Part shown: piece after piece, positions 1 to 8,974 of the stretch
How positions within the stretch are numbered: position 1 is the stretch's first letter
How the letters are laid out: each line of letters begins with the position of its first letter
Program-made: the position numbers and the translations under genes
Source of the DNA: Phycisphaerales bacterium
GTDB lineage: Bacteria > Planctomycetota > Phycisphaerae > UBA1845 > UTPLA1
Assembly: GCA_022360095.1 (NCBI GenBank)
Contig: JAKSDK010000668.1
Coordinates: forward strand, 62,001 to 126,000
Reading direction: 5' to 3'
Length of the DNA: 64,000 bases
Notes under the pieces: generated by a model
What the model was told of the DNA's origin: nothing
Seen by the model: the letters and a program-made list of their open reading frames with translations, nothing else
Databases searched by the model: none

Positions 1-918
1 GTGACCGTCCAACGTCCCCTGGAATGCATGGGTGTCCCAACCGCCGAGATCGATGCACGCCACTTCCAGACCGACCTGCGCCTTGGCGATTTGCGCGATT
101 GAGCGGAGGCCGACGCCCCAGTCGCTTTCCGGATAAATCGCGCCGCCGGTTGGGGTGTAGCCGTTCGCGCTGATCTGAGCAATCAAGTCAATCGTATCGA
201 TGACGTTGGCCGCCCCGGTCTTGACGGGCTCAACGGAGCCTTCATAGAGGCTGCCGAGCAGACTCTGTCGTTCCGCAGTGGTCTGTCCGCGACCGACAAG
301 ACCGTATTGATCGATGTTCGGCACTGCAACCGTCGAGGGCGCACCGCCCAGTGATCGGGGGATCGCCTCCGACGCCGCCATGGCGCGAAGCTTGATTTCT
401 TCCGGCGCCGTAACGCCGAAGAGATGACGGGCCAGCCATCCTGCCGTGTCAACGGCGGCGCTGGTCCCGGTCTCCATCAAGTCCTGGGCTTCAAAATGAG
501 AACGGGTCGGATGATTCAGGCCCGTGGCATGAACGACGGCAAGCTGACCGGTGTCATAAATCGGTTTGAGCCCGGCCAGCGCAGGCGGAAGACCGAAGAA
601 GCCGTCGAGGTCGATCGCCTTGTTCGGCCCTGAATCATCCGGGCGCGGGACGGCGATGGTGTTTCGCGCGTTGTAATATTCTCCGTCACCATGAGGCACA
701 CAGGTGGTCAGGCCGTCCGCCCCACCCCGAAGAAAGACACAGACCAGCAGATCACGATCGGAGTTTTCGTCTGCGGCGAAGGCCATCCTCGGCAACCATG
801 CCGGCGCGGAGACCACAGCCGCGGCCCCTGCCTTCCAAGCCGCACGCAGCAGCGCACGACGTTCCAACTGCACGTATTCATCACAACCACAGCGCGTGCT
901 CGTTTCGATTCTAGTCAC
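1..918 (-). CDS. DUF1501 family secreted protein (3' end outside window)
   Basis: Reading the minus strand from a GTG at 918, with GGAGG at 928-932, gives 306 open codons that run off the left edge, so the C-terminus is missing. The N-terminus carries a twin-arginine-like signal (RRALLRAAWKAGAAA, then a cleavable AFA site). It is followed by the DUF1501 hallmarks FLRGGADGL, HATGLNHPTRSHFEAQ and, near the edge, DLGGWDTH, which resemble the metal-binding core of the sulfatase/alkaline phosphatase fold. An ATG at 926 reads into a stop after three codons and is not the start. The gene lies 19 bp downstream of a DUF1800 gene. DUF1800-DUF1501 pairs are very common in Planctomycetota; they are predicted to be exported, and their biochemical role is unknown. 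The family call is confident; no function is claimed. Confidence 0.88.
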   Translation of the reverse strand, partial: MTRIETSTRCGCDEYVQLERRALLRAAWKAGAAAVVSAPAWLPRMAFAADENSDRDLLVCVFLRGGADGLTTCVPHGDGEYYNARNTIAVPRPDDSGPNKAIDLDGFFGLPPALAGLKPIYDTGQLAVVHATGLNHPTRSHFEAQDLMETGTSAAVDTAGWLARHLFGVTAPEEIKLRAMAASEAIPRSLGGAPSTVAVPNIDQYGLVGRGQTTAERQSLLGSLYEGSVEPVKTGAANVIDTIDLIAQISANGYTPTGGAIYPESDWGVGLRSIAQIAKAQVGLEVACIDLGGWDTHAFQGTLDGH

Positions 919-937
919 GTCGACATTCCTCCAGAGA

Positions 938-2407
938 TCAATACCATTGAAACTCGGGCGAGGACATGGCGAGGGCAAACGACTCGGCGAATTTTCGGCG
1001 GTTGTCGTTCGGGGCTTCGTTGATGTAATCAAGTAATGCCTGCCGCAATCCGTCGGGCATTTCACTTCCGAAGAACATCTGGTCCCATAGCGCGACGACG
1101 CCTTCGGGATCGGCGACGCCGTTCACGTCAGCGATTTGCCGCGGATCGATTCGGGCTTCAGGAAGTCTGCCGTCGGAATAATTCGTGGCGAAATTCCAGC
1201 GCGACAGCAAACCGGGCGCCCAATACGTGGCGACGTCGGGATATCCGTTGGGCGCCGGCCATTGAAACGGCACCTGTCCCATGATCTCCATGGAACGTGC
1301 CAGTCGCGGCACGATACGCAGGTCGGCCCCGACGCGGCGTAAAGCATCCACATAAAGATGAAACGGGCGCTTGAACTTGGGTCCGGCCTGTGCCATCGCC
1401 GATTGCGAGAGCAAAACGCGCAGTGTCGCGCGAATGTCACCATCAGAGTCGGAGAATGCCTTGGCCACTTCGCTCACAAGGCCGTCGGGAGCGTTTTCGG
1501 AAATGAATCGCTGCACCAACTTTGTCGCAATGAAGCTGGCCGTGCTCGGATGACGGGCGAGATAGTCCAGAGCCAGCTCACCGTCGCCAATTCCTCCACC
1601 AGCGGGAAGGCTGAGGTCCAAAATCTGCTTGGGTCCGTCGTCGTGATTCTCAGGACGAAAAATAAACCGACCACGGTCGCGCCCCTCCTCGACGACCGTC
1701 CAACCGGTCAGCGCACGGGACAATTCCTCAACATCTTGTTGCGTATAGTTTCCGTTGACACTGAGGGTGTGAAGCTCCATCGCCTCGCGGGCGTAGTTTT
1801 CGTTCGGCGCGCCGGCGACGTTCGAATTATTGTCGAGGTAAAGCAGCATCGCCGGGCTCTTGGCCGAAGCCCGCAACAGCTCGCGGAAATACCCCAGCGC
1901 ATGGGTACGGATCACCTCGCGATCGTCGATGGTCTTGAGATATCGGAGTTCGTTGCCGGCGGACTGATTGATGCTGAAATGGTCCGTCCAGAATTCGACC
2001 ATCCGCTCAAACAACTGGCGCTTGCTGTAGACAGCTCGAATCGTGGTTGCCGCGATGAGCTCGCCGGCGACGACGTTGGCGTTTCGGCCTGCCAAGCCTT
2101 GCGGATCGGCGTTCAACGAGCCGAGAAAAAAGAGGCGCCCTTCGGCCTCGCCGTCGTCCATCGTTTCGGGACTGAGCTGTTCCTCCAGAAACGCTTCGTA
2201 ACCGATCTCGTTGATCCTTGCGATATCCTCCGTTTTGGGGCCGAAGGTGATTCGATTGAGCAACCGCAGATTGATGTCGGAGGTCATCTCCGACGGCGGC
2301 AGAGGCATCGGTGCCGCCGGAAGACAACCCAACACGGTCGCACCCGCGGCCCCGACGCCTAGCGTTCCGACGAACTGGCGCCGGCTCAGCATCCACTGAA
2401 CATCCAT
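938..2407 (-). CDS. DUF1800 family exported protein
   Basis: About 489 residues. It opens with a Tat-like signal (SRRQFVGTLGVGAAG) followed by a lipobox-like TVLGC, so it is probably a Tat-exported lipoprotein. The body fits DUF1800: an early LLNRITFGP segment, FWTDHFSIN, NENYAREAMELHTLSVNG and a C-terminal SSPEFQWY. The ATG at 2407 was chosen because GGAAGGG precedes it at suitable spacing; a longer reading from 2440 would bury the signal peptide, and an ATG at 2392 is also possible. It is transcribed with the following DUF1501 gene. Members of both families are large secreted proteins abundant in Planctomycetota and Bacteroidota, with no established enzymatic activity. Confidence 0.9.
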   Translation of the reverse strand: MDVQWMLSRRQFVGTLGVGAAGATVLGCLPAAPMPLPPSEMTSDINLRLLNRITFGPKTEDIARINEIGYEAFLEEQLSPETMDDGEAEGRLFFLGSLNADPQGLAGRNANVVAGELIAATTIRAVYSKRQLFERMVEFWTDHFSINQSAGNELRYLKTIDDREVIRTHALGYFRELLRASAKSPAMLLYLDNNSNVAGAPNENYAREAMELHTLSVNGNYTQQDVEELSRALTGWTVVEEGRDRGRFIFRPENHDDGPKQILDLSLPAGGGIGDGELALDYLARHPSTASFIATKLVQRFISENAPDGLVSEVAKAFSDSDGDIRATLRVLLSQSAMAQAGPKFKRPFHLYVDALRRVGADLRIVPRLARSMEIMGQVPFQWPAPNGYPDVATYWAPGLLSRWNFATNYSDGRLPEARIDPRQIADVNGVADPEGVVALWDQMFFGSEMPDGLRQALLDYINEAPNDNRRKFAESFALAMSSPEFQWY

Positions 2408-2622
2408 GGGAAAAGCCCTTCCAACAAAGCGAGGCTTCAACAGGCGAGGAAGGATGACGATCTCAACTAGGAAGAGAAACGTTCACGATGCGAGGGTATT
2501 GGAAGATGCGAGGGAAAAATTTCAGACTTGCCGCTTTCCGGACGGCATTATAACCCATTTCGCCGCGGTGGAAACATGACAATTCGGACTGAGAGCGTCG
2601 TTTCAGCGGATGGCACCGCTTT

Positions 2623-3108
2623 TCACCGGGCTTGGCTATGTTGTGCCAGCTCGGTCACCTGCGCTCGGTCGAGCGGCAGGGCCTTTCCGCCCGGGTTGAC
2701 GACAGCAGCCCCGTAATTCTGGAGGGCAAATGACCACGCCTGAGACGCAGGCATGACCAATGTGGAAACCTGCTGATCCGTGAATTTTCTGATCTCATCC
2801 CAATCGGTGAATAAAGGAAGAACACGTTCGCCGTTCGGTCCTTCGACTTCAAGAATCTTAATCCGGCTGCCCTTCTCCATGGTGCCCGAGCCCTGGTCCT
2901 TGTTGATTGCGAACTTCGCCTCATCCATCAGCGTGGCGATGAGGAAGACCGCTTGCGTGAGTGCTGTCAGCAAAGCTTCCAGTTGTTCCGGTCCCTGCTC
3001 TACGGCAAACACATCAACTGCTTTGACAAGCTCCGGGTTCGTGACCGGCGTGTCGAGGTCAACGGGCGGCGTGATTGAATTCCTGGGTTGCTTTGAAAAG
3101 GGCCACAT
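2623..3108 (-). CDS. SseB-like protein
   Basis: 161 residues starting MWPFSKQP, with GGAGAGG just upstream of the ATG. Residues about 50-160 match the SseB N-terminal domain: LTQAVFLIAT, then NGERVLPLFTDWDEIRKF, then NPGGKALPLDR near the C-terminus. SseB-type domains are small soluble proteins found in many bacteria; the Escherichia coli member has been linked to serine sensitivity, but the general molecular role is unknown. The gene follows the OPT transporter by 23 bp on the same strand and is probably cotranscribed. A longer frame open upstream to 3216 overlaps the transporter and is not used. No signal peptide is seen, so it is likely cytoplasmic. Confidence 0.8.
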   Translation of the reverse strand: MWPFSKQPRNSITPPVDLDTPVTNPELVKAVDVFAVEQGPEQLEALLTALTQAVFLIATLMDEAKFAINKDQGSGTMEKGSRIKILEVEGPNGERVLPLFTDWDEIRKFTDQQVSTLVMPASQAWSFALQNYGAAVVNPGGKALPLDRAQVTELAQHSQAR

Positions 3109-3131
3109 GTTGACCTCTCCGGTTGGTTGCC

Positions 3132-5024
3132 TTAGTGAGCGTCCTTCAATACGAACAACTCGATGGCCATCACGCCCACTCCGATCAAGGCCGCTCCCGC
3201 GATAAGTCCGGCACAAACCGATTCGATGTTTTGCACGAAGGCCTTGTTCATCCGCTGTTCAGGAGCCGGCCAGATCTTGGTCGGCAACCAGAAGAGGAAA
3301 GAGCCAAAGAACATGGCGAAGGAAATACCGAACGGGATCATGAATCCAAGGCCGATGCCCACGGCGGAAAGCGGGAACTTATTCCGGGTCAACGTCCGAA
3401 TGACTTCGAAGACGATTCCGAGTGCGCCTCCGACAATCGCGGCGATAATCGCACTCTTCGGCAACTGTTCGAACCCCTGCGTCAGGACTTTTGCCACAGC
3501 CATCCAGACCTGCGCGGCCGGGTACGGAAACTGCTCGGTCACCAACCCGCCGGGATTCCCGCGCAAGAACAACGCGTAGAAGACGGCGACGGAGAAGATT
3601 GCGCCGGAAAAAACACCGATCACATGGGCGGCAGCCTGCAATCGAGGCTTGGCGCCTAGCATGTATCCCGGCTTTATGTTTTGAATCAAGGTTGACGACT
3701 GAGCCGACACTTCGCTGGTCAATCCAGCCGACGCGATGTTCGTCGTGATGTTTTCCGGGGCAAGGCCCCCGTACATGAACTGCGTGATCTTGGCCAGCGG
3801 ACCGAGAGGTGTGATCGATGTGAGACCGGTGGAGTTTACCGCGATGAGCGCAAACACAAAGGCAATCGGGATGGCGATGATGCCAAGCCAGTAACTCACC
3901 CCGAATATCCAGTTTGCGAGCCAAACAAGATAGAGTCCGACAACCGGCACTCCGACCAACGTGATCCAAATCGGCAACTCAATCGAGCGCAGGCAATCCT
4001 CGGTGTGTCCCTTCTTCTGGAATAATCCCTTGAAAGCGACGGCGAGACTTCGTGGATTGGCCAGGAAGGAAAACAATGAAGCCGTCGTCATCATCGCCAC
4101 GCCGCACCACAAGGACCATTTCGCAATCGCGGTATAACCCACGGCAACGACCACGCCCTCTTCCGTCGTGGCGGCGATGTCACCACGGTGAATCATCCAC
4201 GGGACAAGAACGCAAAAGTTCACGAGCGATCCCAGAATCAACGATAGCCCGGTTCGAATGCCCATCAGGCCGCCTGCCCCGATCATCGTGATCTCAAGCT
4301 CCGGCCGGATGGTCAGCTCTTTGATGGGAATGCCCGCGATATTCGGAATCCACCAACCCTTCTCGGCGGCCAGACGATAGTACCAATCGTCCATCTTTTC
4401 CGGGACCGAGAGGAATGCGAGATGGATTCTTTCCATGATCTTATGCGACTGAGCGAGTTTCAAAAGAACTGCGAGGACACCGGACCAGATCAAGAGCTTG
4501 GCCGACAAGAGTGATTTGTCGGACTTCTTGCTATGCAGGGCGTTGAGCACCATGCCGGCGGCGCGGCCCTCGGGAAAAGGCAACTGCTCGTCATTGATGA
4601 ACCGACGTTTGAACGGAACCGCGACCAGCACGCCCAAGAGAGAAAGACCGATGAGCCACAGGATCATCTTCCACCAGTCAATCACGACATTGGTCACCAT
4701 CATGTAGGCGGCCATGCTGGCGATCAGCGGCGCGATGACATAGCCGGCGGAGCTGGCCATGGTTTGCAAGATGTTGTTTTCAAGGACGTGATAGTCCCTG
4801 ACCAGACCGATCTGATTAAGCACCTTGAACAACACATAGGCCAACACGACGGACGTAATCCCATTCCCCAGCGTCCATCCGGTCTTTGCGCCGATGTAAA
4901 GATTCGTGATCGAAAGGAGGCCGCCGAGCAGAAATCCACAGATGACGACACGTACGGTGAGCTGGCGGACATCGCCCTGGTAGACGTTCTCCAACCACCA
5001 TCGGTCCTTCTCTTCAACCGACAT
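3132..5024 (-). CDS. OPT-family oligopeptide/metal-chelate transporter
   Basis: About 630 residues, a polytopic membrane protein with roughly 14-16 hydrophobic segments. It opens with ENVYQGDVRQLTVRVVICG and the NLYIGAKTGWTLGN stretch typical of the OPT (oligopeptide transporter, including YSL-like) superfamily, and has a central ENITTNIASAGLTSEVS segment of the kind seen in bacterial OPT proteins. OPT proteins are proton-coupled importers of small peptides or metal chelates; the substrate here cannot be deduced. The ATG at 5024 is taken as start; an in-frame TTG at 5048 is an alternative. The SseB-like gene lies directly downstream. The family assignment is good. Confidence 0.87.
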   Translation of the reverse strand: MSVEEKDRWWLENVYQGDVRQLTVRVVICGFLLGGLLSITNLYIGAKTGWTLGNGITSVVLAYVLFKVLNQIGLVRDYHVLENNILQTMASSAGYVIAPLIASMAAYMMVTNVVIDWWKMILWLIGLSLLGVLVAVPFKRRFINDEQLPFPEGRAAGMVLNALHSKKSDKSLLSAKLLIWSGVLAVLLKLAQSHKIMERIHLAFLSVPEKMDDWYYRLAAEKGWWIPNIAGIPIKELTIRPELEITMIGAGGLMGIRTGLSLILGSLVNFCVLVPWMIHRGDIAATTEEGVVVAVGYTAIAKWSLWCGVAMMTTASLFSFLANPRSLAVAFKGLFQKKGHTEDCLRSIELPIWITLVGVPVVGLYLVWLANWIFGVSYWLGIIAIPIAFVFALIAVNSTGLTSITPLGPLAKITQFMYGGLAPENITTNIASAGLTSEVSAQSSTLIQNIKPGYMLGAKPRLQAAAHVIGVFSGAIFSVAVFYALFLRGNPGGLVTEQFPYPAAQVWMAVAKVLTQGFEQLPKSAIIAAIVGGALGIVFEVIRTLTRNKFPLSAVGIGLGFMIPFGISFAMFFGSFLFWLPTKIWPAPEQRMNKAFVQNIESVCAGLIAGAALIGVGVMAIELFVLKDAH

Positions 5025-5342
5025 GGTCCGAACTTGCTCTTCGGTCAATTGCTGAATAACAGTCTCCGCTTCGGCATTAGAGAGGTCACGATGTCACTAC
5101 CAACTAATACGCCTGGCCCGATCATGATATCAAACTGCAAATCCAGAAATTTGCCAAGCGCGAAAAATCACAACCAGGGTCTCGTAATGACCCACTCCCG
5201 TGGGGCCTACTGTCCTATATCGCCATTCCCTGGGAAAAATGGGAGGCATTCAACGCAGATGAAATTTATATTTCCATTTGGATTTAGTCGGGCGGCAAGG
5301 GTCCTCGCGTAGAACTCGAATCACTCGCCATCCAGAGGTGTC
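5025..5342. other. Divergent intergenic region
   Basis: About 318 bp between the minus-strand transporter and the plus-strand GTPase cassette. It must hold promoters in both directions, but I could not pick a convincing -35/-10 pair. The right half (about 5255-5290) is AT-rich, and GAGGTG lies just before the ATG at 5343. No conserved small ORF or repeat was seen. Confidence 0.4.
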
Positions 5343-5966
5343 ATGAAATTGGAGACGGCCGATATTCTGGACCTACGCATACCGTCTGATGACGGCGCGA
5401 TCGCGCGCGCGCTGGCCAATCTGGAAACAAAGCTTGCAGACTGGACCGCTTATGTCGAGGAACTTCAAGCCAAACTCATCCACCGGTCGGCCACGCTCAC
5501 CGAGACGAATCGCACATTGGATCAAAACGCCAAGCCGGCCGTCACAGAAGCGGCGACGCGTGAAGGCATAGAGGACCCGATTCCAAGCACTGATACGCCG
5601 GTATCCGAAATCGAGACGGACCCGATATCGTCGGGCGAACTTGAGACTGTTTCGCCGGAGCCGGACTCCGTCACAAAGGCGGACGCTCGGCTGCGTTCGG
5701 CGGACGTCGAGACGACAGATGCGCTCGGTCAGCAAATTGATCCGAGCAACGAGCCGGTATCGACACCACAGGCTCCCGACGCGGAACAAACAGAACAGAC
5801 GGACGATGAGGCCCTGTTGCAGTCCTTGCCCCCGCACATCGCCAACGACATCCGTGTGCAATATCGCTTCTGCAACGGGCGAAAGTCGTTGCGGGAACTC
5901 ATTGCGACTTATGAGGCCAAGCCCAAGAACGAAAAGAACTCCTGGTGGAAGAGGACGAAGGGATGA
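5343..5966 (+). CDS. Cassette protein A: disordered acidic protein with conserved-looking C-terminal segment
   Basis: 207 residues, not recognised as a named family. Residues about 18-60 form a short coiled coil (ALANLETKLADWTAYVEELQ). Residues about 65-155 are acidic, rich in Pro, Thr and Glu, and look disordered. Residues about 158-195 form a compact segment beginning ALLQSLPPHIANDIRVQYR and continuing through NGRKSLRELI, which reads like a small helical interaction domain. The tail is basic (WWKRTKG). It is the first gene of a five-gene cassette; its stop overlaps the next ATG (ATGA), so the two are translationally coupled. No signal peptide is present. A scaffold or adaptor role is inference from architecture only. 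Confidence 0.75.
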   Translation: MKLETADILDLRIPSDDGAIARALANLETKLADWTAYVEELQAKLIHRSATLTETNRTLDQNAKPAVTEAATREGIEDPIPSTDTPVSEIETDPISSGELETVSPEPDSVTKADARLRSADVETTDALGQQIDPSNEPVSTPQAPDAEQTEQTDDEALLQSLPPHIANDIRVQYRFCNGRKSLRELIATYEAKPKNEKNSWWKRTKG

Positions 5967-7027
5967 CGATCAGCATGGTGGAGGAAAACATGGAGACTGC
6001 AATCGAACCCGTGGTCGATTTGGATCAGCTGAACACACTCAGCGGCGAGATCATGGAGGCGATGCAGGCCATGCACGAACTCTTCAATGCCAGAGCAACG
6101 GCATTGGAAGAATGCCGGTCGGCCTTGGAACGCCATCGAGACAAGCTGGCGGAGGAAACGCAGGCCTTTGAGCAACAGGAGACGCAACTTTGTGACAGGA
6201 TGGAAGCGCGGGAAGAGGAACTCGATGCACGCGACCGTCGCTGCCGGGAACTCGAACAGGAGATCGAATCCCAGGCGAAGTCTCATGAGAAAGAATCAAA
6301 GGAACTCGCGAAACAGCGGAAGGCGCTCGAATCACGCATGGCGGAGATCGAGGCCGAGCGGGATACGCTGACCGAATTTGAAGAATCCCTGGCGCAACGT
6401 GAAGGCCGACTTGAGAAGGAGCAAAAGTCCGTTCAGAAGAAAGCGGAAAAGCTGGAAGAGGAGCGCCGGCATATCGCCGAAACGACGCGTGATTTGAAGG
6501 AAAAATCGAAGGCGATCCGAAAGGGAAGCGAGGACCACGACGCCAAGGAAGCCGCGTTGCAAGAGGCGGAAGAAGACATCCAGCTGCGTTATGAGCAGAT
6601 CCAGGAAAAAGAAGCGGCGCTTGCCTCGCAGCACAAAGCGTTATCGCAGGGGCTTGAGCAAAGTGAAAAACTTGAAGCGCAGGTCGCAGCCAAGGCCAAG
6701 GAACTGGACCAAAGAGAGCAGACCCTGAGGCAACAGGAATCGAGCCTGGCCGAGTTACAGCAGGAGTGGGACGGCAAGATGGCCGATCTCAGAGAGGCCC
6801 AAATGAACCTGACGAGGCTGCAGGACCGGCTCAAGTCCGAACTCGCCAGAGTCGCGGACTCGAAGGACGAACTATTACCGGCCTACGGGCTCACGGAAAG
6901 CGGACTCCAGGACGGTGAGCCGGCCAACGGCGGAGTGCCGGCGCCGCTGGACCAGGAGGCTCGCGAGTCGATCGAGCGGTTTCAAAAGCTTTGTCGCGAT
7001 GCCAAGCGCCGAGTCATCGGCGGCTGA
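5963..7027 (+). CDS. Cassette protein B: long coiled-coil protein
   Basis: 354 residues. From about residue 20 to 300 the protein is almost continuous heptad-rich helix with alternating Glu/Lys/Arg and Leu/Ala (for example KEQKSVQKKAEKLEEERRH), so it is a long coiled coil. A short C-terminal part (about 310-354) is less charged and ends FQKLCRDAKRRVIGG. The ATG at 5963 overlaps the stop of the previous gene (ATGA) and is preferred to an in-frame ATG at 5945. No export signal or membrane segment is visible. Coiled coils of this length often act as spacers or oligomerisation platforms; here it may bring together the GTPase and FGE-like partners encoded downstream, which is inference. Confidence 0.8.
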   Translation: MTISMVEENMETAIEPVVDLDQLNTLSGEIMEAMQAMHELFNARATALEECRSALERHRDKLAEETQAFEQQETQLCDRMEAREEELDARDRRCRELEQEIESQAKSHEKESKELAKQRKALESRMAEIEAERDTLTEFEESLAQREGRLEKEQKSVQKKAEKLEEERRHIAETTRDLKEKSKAIRKGSEDHDAKEAALQEAEEDIQLRYEQIQEKEAALASQHKALSQGLEQSEKLEAQVAAKAKELDQREQTLRQQESSLAELQQEWDGKMADLREAQMNLTRLQDRLKSELARVADSKDELLPAYGLTESGLQDGEPANGGVPAPLDQEARESIERFQKLCRDAKRRVIGG

Positions 7028-7048
7028 CAGCAATCGTTTGGAGGTGGG

Positions 7049-8041
7049 ATGGTGTTGCAGCTTTTCTCCCGAAAAGAAAGTGGCCATAAAACGACGCCGA
7101 AGGGTTCGCGGTCGGCGGTGATGGAAAAGTTTGAACCGGCAGAGCCGCTCAAGCTGGACCCTGATCCTTTGAATCAGTGTGTCCAACTTGAACGATTCGG
7201 CCATTTACTTTCCCGTTCTCACGAATGGCAGGACCATCCCGGCATCGCGCGTGCCTGCGAGTCCGCGCGCAAAAAGATCGACGATCTGTTCGCGATGGTC
7301 CCGGAGGGCTTCGTGTCCTTGCCACAGGTGGTGAATGATCACGCGGGCTGCCCTGAAGTCACGATCGAGACCGAGCCGTTTCTGTTGGCCCGGCACGCCG
7401 TCACCAACGCGCAATTTCAAAAATTCGTGGACGCCGGCGGTTACGAACAGCTCGATCTCTGGCCGCAGGACATCTGGCCGCATCTGATCGACTTCAAAGA
7501 CCTGACGGGTCAACGAGGCCCACGGTACTGGCGAAACGGCAGCCCCAGCAAACACCTCATGAATCATCCGGTCGTCGGCGTGTGCCAATACGAAGCGGCG
7601 GCGTACGCCCAATGGGCCGGTTTCCGACTGCCGACGGAAGCGGAATGGCAAATGGCTGCAACCTGGAGAATTCGCAGCGAGGCGAACGTGCTCCGGCGAT
7701 ACCCGTGGGGCGACAGCCTGGACATACGCCGTTGCAATATCTGGGCCTCCGGAATCGGGGACACCGTGCCCGTCGATGCCTATCCCGATGGCGCCACACC
7801 CAATCAGGTTCTTCAATTGGTCGGCAATGTCTGGGAATGGACGAGCTGCGACTTCAATGTCGCCGGCGACGAGGGCGGCGTGGTCGTCAGCGACATGAGA
7901 ATGGCCGCGATCCGAGGCGGAGCGTTCGACACGTATTTCCCCATGCAGGCGACAAGCCTGTTTCGCACCGGCCTGGTGCAAATGGCCCGGTTCCACAACG
8001 TGGGTTTTCGTTGCGCGCTGGAGCTTTTCGGGAGAAAATAG
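7049..8041 (+). CDS. Cassette protein C: FGE-sulfatase (SUMF1-fold) protein lacking catalytic cysteines
   Basis: 330 residues. The N-terminal ~95 residues are helical and unrecognised. Residues about 100-325 are an FGE/SUMF1-fold domain: FLLARHAVTNAQFQKFVDAGG, HPVVGVCQYEAAAYAQWAG, FRLPTEAEWQMAA, YPWGD, LVGNVWEWTS, RGGAF and terminal GFRCA. True formylglycine-generating enzymes carry a Cys-rich SYCYRYRC-type segment between RGGS and GFRC. Here that stretch (YFPMQATSLFRTGLVQ) has no cysteine, so oxidase activity is unlikely and a binding or EgtB-like role is more plausible. The start at 7049 has a GGAGGTGGG ribosome site. FGE-fold domains recur in GTPase/NTPase-centred conflict systems, which fits the neighbours. 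Confidence 0.88.
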   Translation: MVLQLFSRKESGHKTTPKGSRSAVMEKFEPAEPLKLDPDPLNQCVQLERFGHLLSRSHEWQDHPGIARACESARKKIDDLFAMVPEGFVSLPQVVNDHAGCPEVTIETEPFLLARHAVTNAQFQKFVDAGGYEQLDLWPQDIWPHLIDFKDLTGQRGPRYWRNGSPSKHLMNHPVVGVCQYEAAAYAQWAGFRLPTEAEWQMAATWRIRSEANVLRRYPWGDSLDIRRCNIWASGIGDTVPVDAYPDGATPNQVLQLVGNVWEWTSCDFNVAGDEGGVVVSDMRMAAIRGGAFDTYFPMQATSLFRTGLVQMARFHNVGFRCALELFGRK

Positions 8042-8089
8042 CGCATCCGGACATGGTGTTTTGAAAGACGGCGATAGGAGGGGGCTCCC

Positions 8090-8974
8090 GTGAAAACAAA
8101 GCAAGTCGAAACGATTTCGCCCACGACCTGTTTGATCTGTGAGACCAACAACTCAACCGAGGCGGTGTTGTGCAGCGAATGCTGCGCCCCGATGGCCATC
8201 CTACAGGACGCCATCATTCAAGAGCGCGAACCGCAAATCGTCAGCGTCATCGGCGAAAGCAATGTAGGCAAGACGGTTTATCTCGGTGTATTGCTCGACA
8301 TGCTCTCCCAAAGGGCGGGTGACTTCGAAGCCGTCCCCAAAGGCGCTTATTCAATCGACCTCCAGCAGGCGGTCATCAGCCATCTCGCGCATCGAATGTT
8401 CCCGCCCAAGACGCCTATGGAAGCCAATCAATGGTATTGGGCCTATTATCAGGTTCGACGGCGCGCGCGCCGCTCAGCCTGGGTTGATCTGGTGACACCG
8501 GACATGGCGGGTGAATCGCTCGCCGCCGAGGTGGCGACGCCGATGACTTTCCGCGTCATCCACAACCTGCTCAACAAATCGTCGGGAATGTTGCTGTTGG
8601 TGGACGCGGCGATGTCCGCGAACGGCTCGACTCAGCCTGATTTCTTCGCGCTGAAGATGCTCAGCTATCTCGACAGCATGTATGCCGCCAAGCGCGAGCA
8701 GAAGATCCATACACCGATCGCGATCGTCCTATGCAAAGCCGACCATTGCCCGGAATGCTTCGACGATCCTGAAGAATTCACCCAAGCCAACCTGAATCGT
8801 CTCTGGAACCTGTGCGAGAGTCGTTTCAGCAACGTGAGAATCTTCGCGTCAAGCGTTGTCGGATCCTTGGGCTACGCAACCTCTGAAAATGAAGAGTATG
8901 TCACGCCGATTCCCCTGCATACCGCCTTGCGCGGCGTTCTGGAACCGTTCGAATGGATCATCGATCAACTGTAA
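8090..8974 (+). CDS. Cassette protein D: zinc-ribbon TRAFAC-like GTPase
   Basis: 294 residues from a GTG at 8090 with a GGAGG site. An N-terminal zinc ribbon is formed by C14/C17 and C28/C31 (C32 also present). A P-loop GTPase domain follows: Walker A GESNVGKT (residues 55-62), a DxxG switch at PDMAGE (138-141), and a CKAD motif (215-218) in place of NKxD, after strand AIVL. The C-terminus ends in EPFEWIIDQL. The order fits the GTPases associated with GAP1-type proteins in bacterial conflict systems, some of which are double-GTPases; this one has a single domain. The gene overlaps the GAP1-like gene by 22 bp. It probably binds GTP as a regulatory switch; partner and output are unknown. Confidence 0.82.
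   Translation: MKTKQVETISPTTCLICETNNSTEAVLCSECCAPMAILQDAIIQEREPQIVSVIGESNVGKTVYLGVLLDMLSQRAGDFEAVPKGAYSIDLQQAVISHLAHRMFPPKTPMEANQWYWAYYQVRRRARRSAWVDLVTPDMAGESLAAEVATPMTFRVIHNLLNKSSGMLLLVDAAMSANGSTQPDFFALKMLSYLDSMYAAKREQKIHTPIAIVLCKADHCPECFDDPEEFTQANLNRLWNLCESRFSNVRIFASSVVGSLGYATSENEEYVTPIPLHTALRGVLEPFEWIIDQL

Noticed and set aside
7049..8041. A functional sulfatase-activating FGE
   Set aside because: The catalytic cysteine segment is missing and no sulfatase gene is adjacent.
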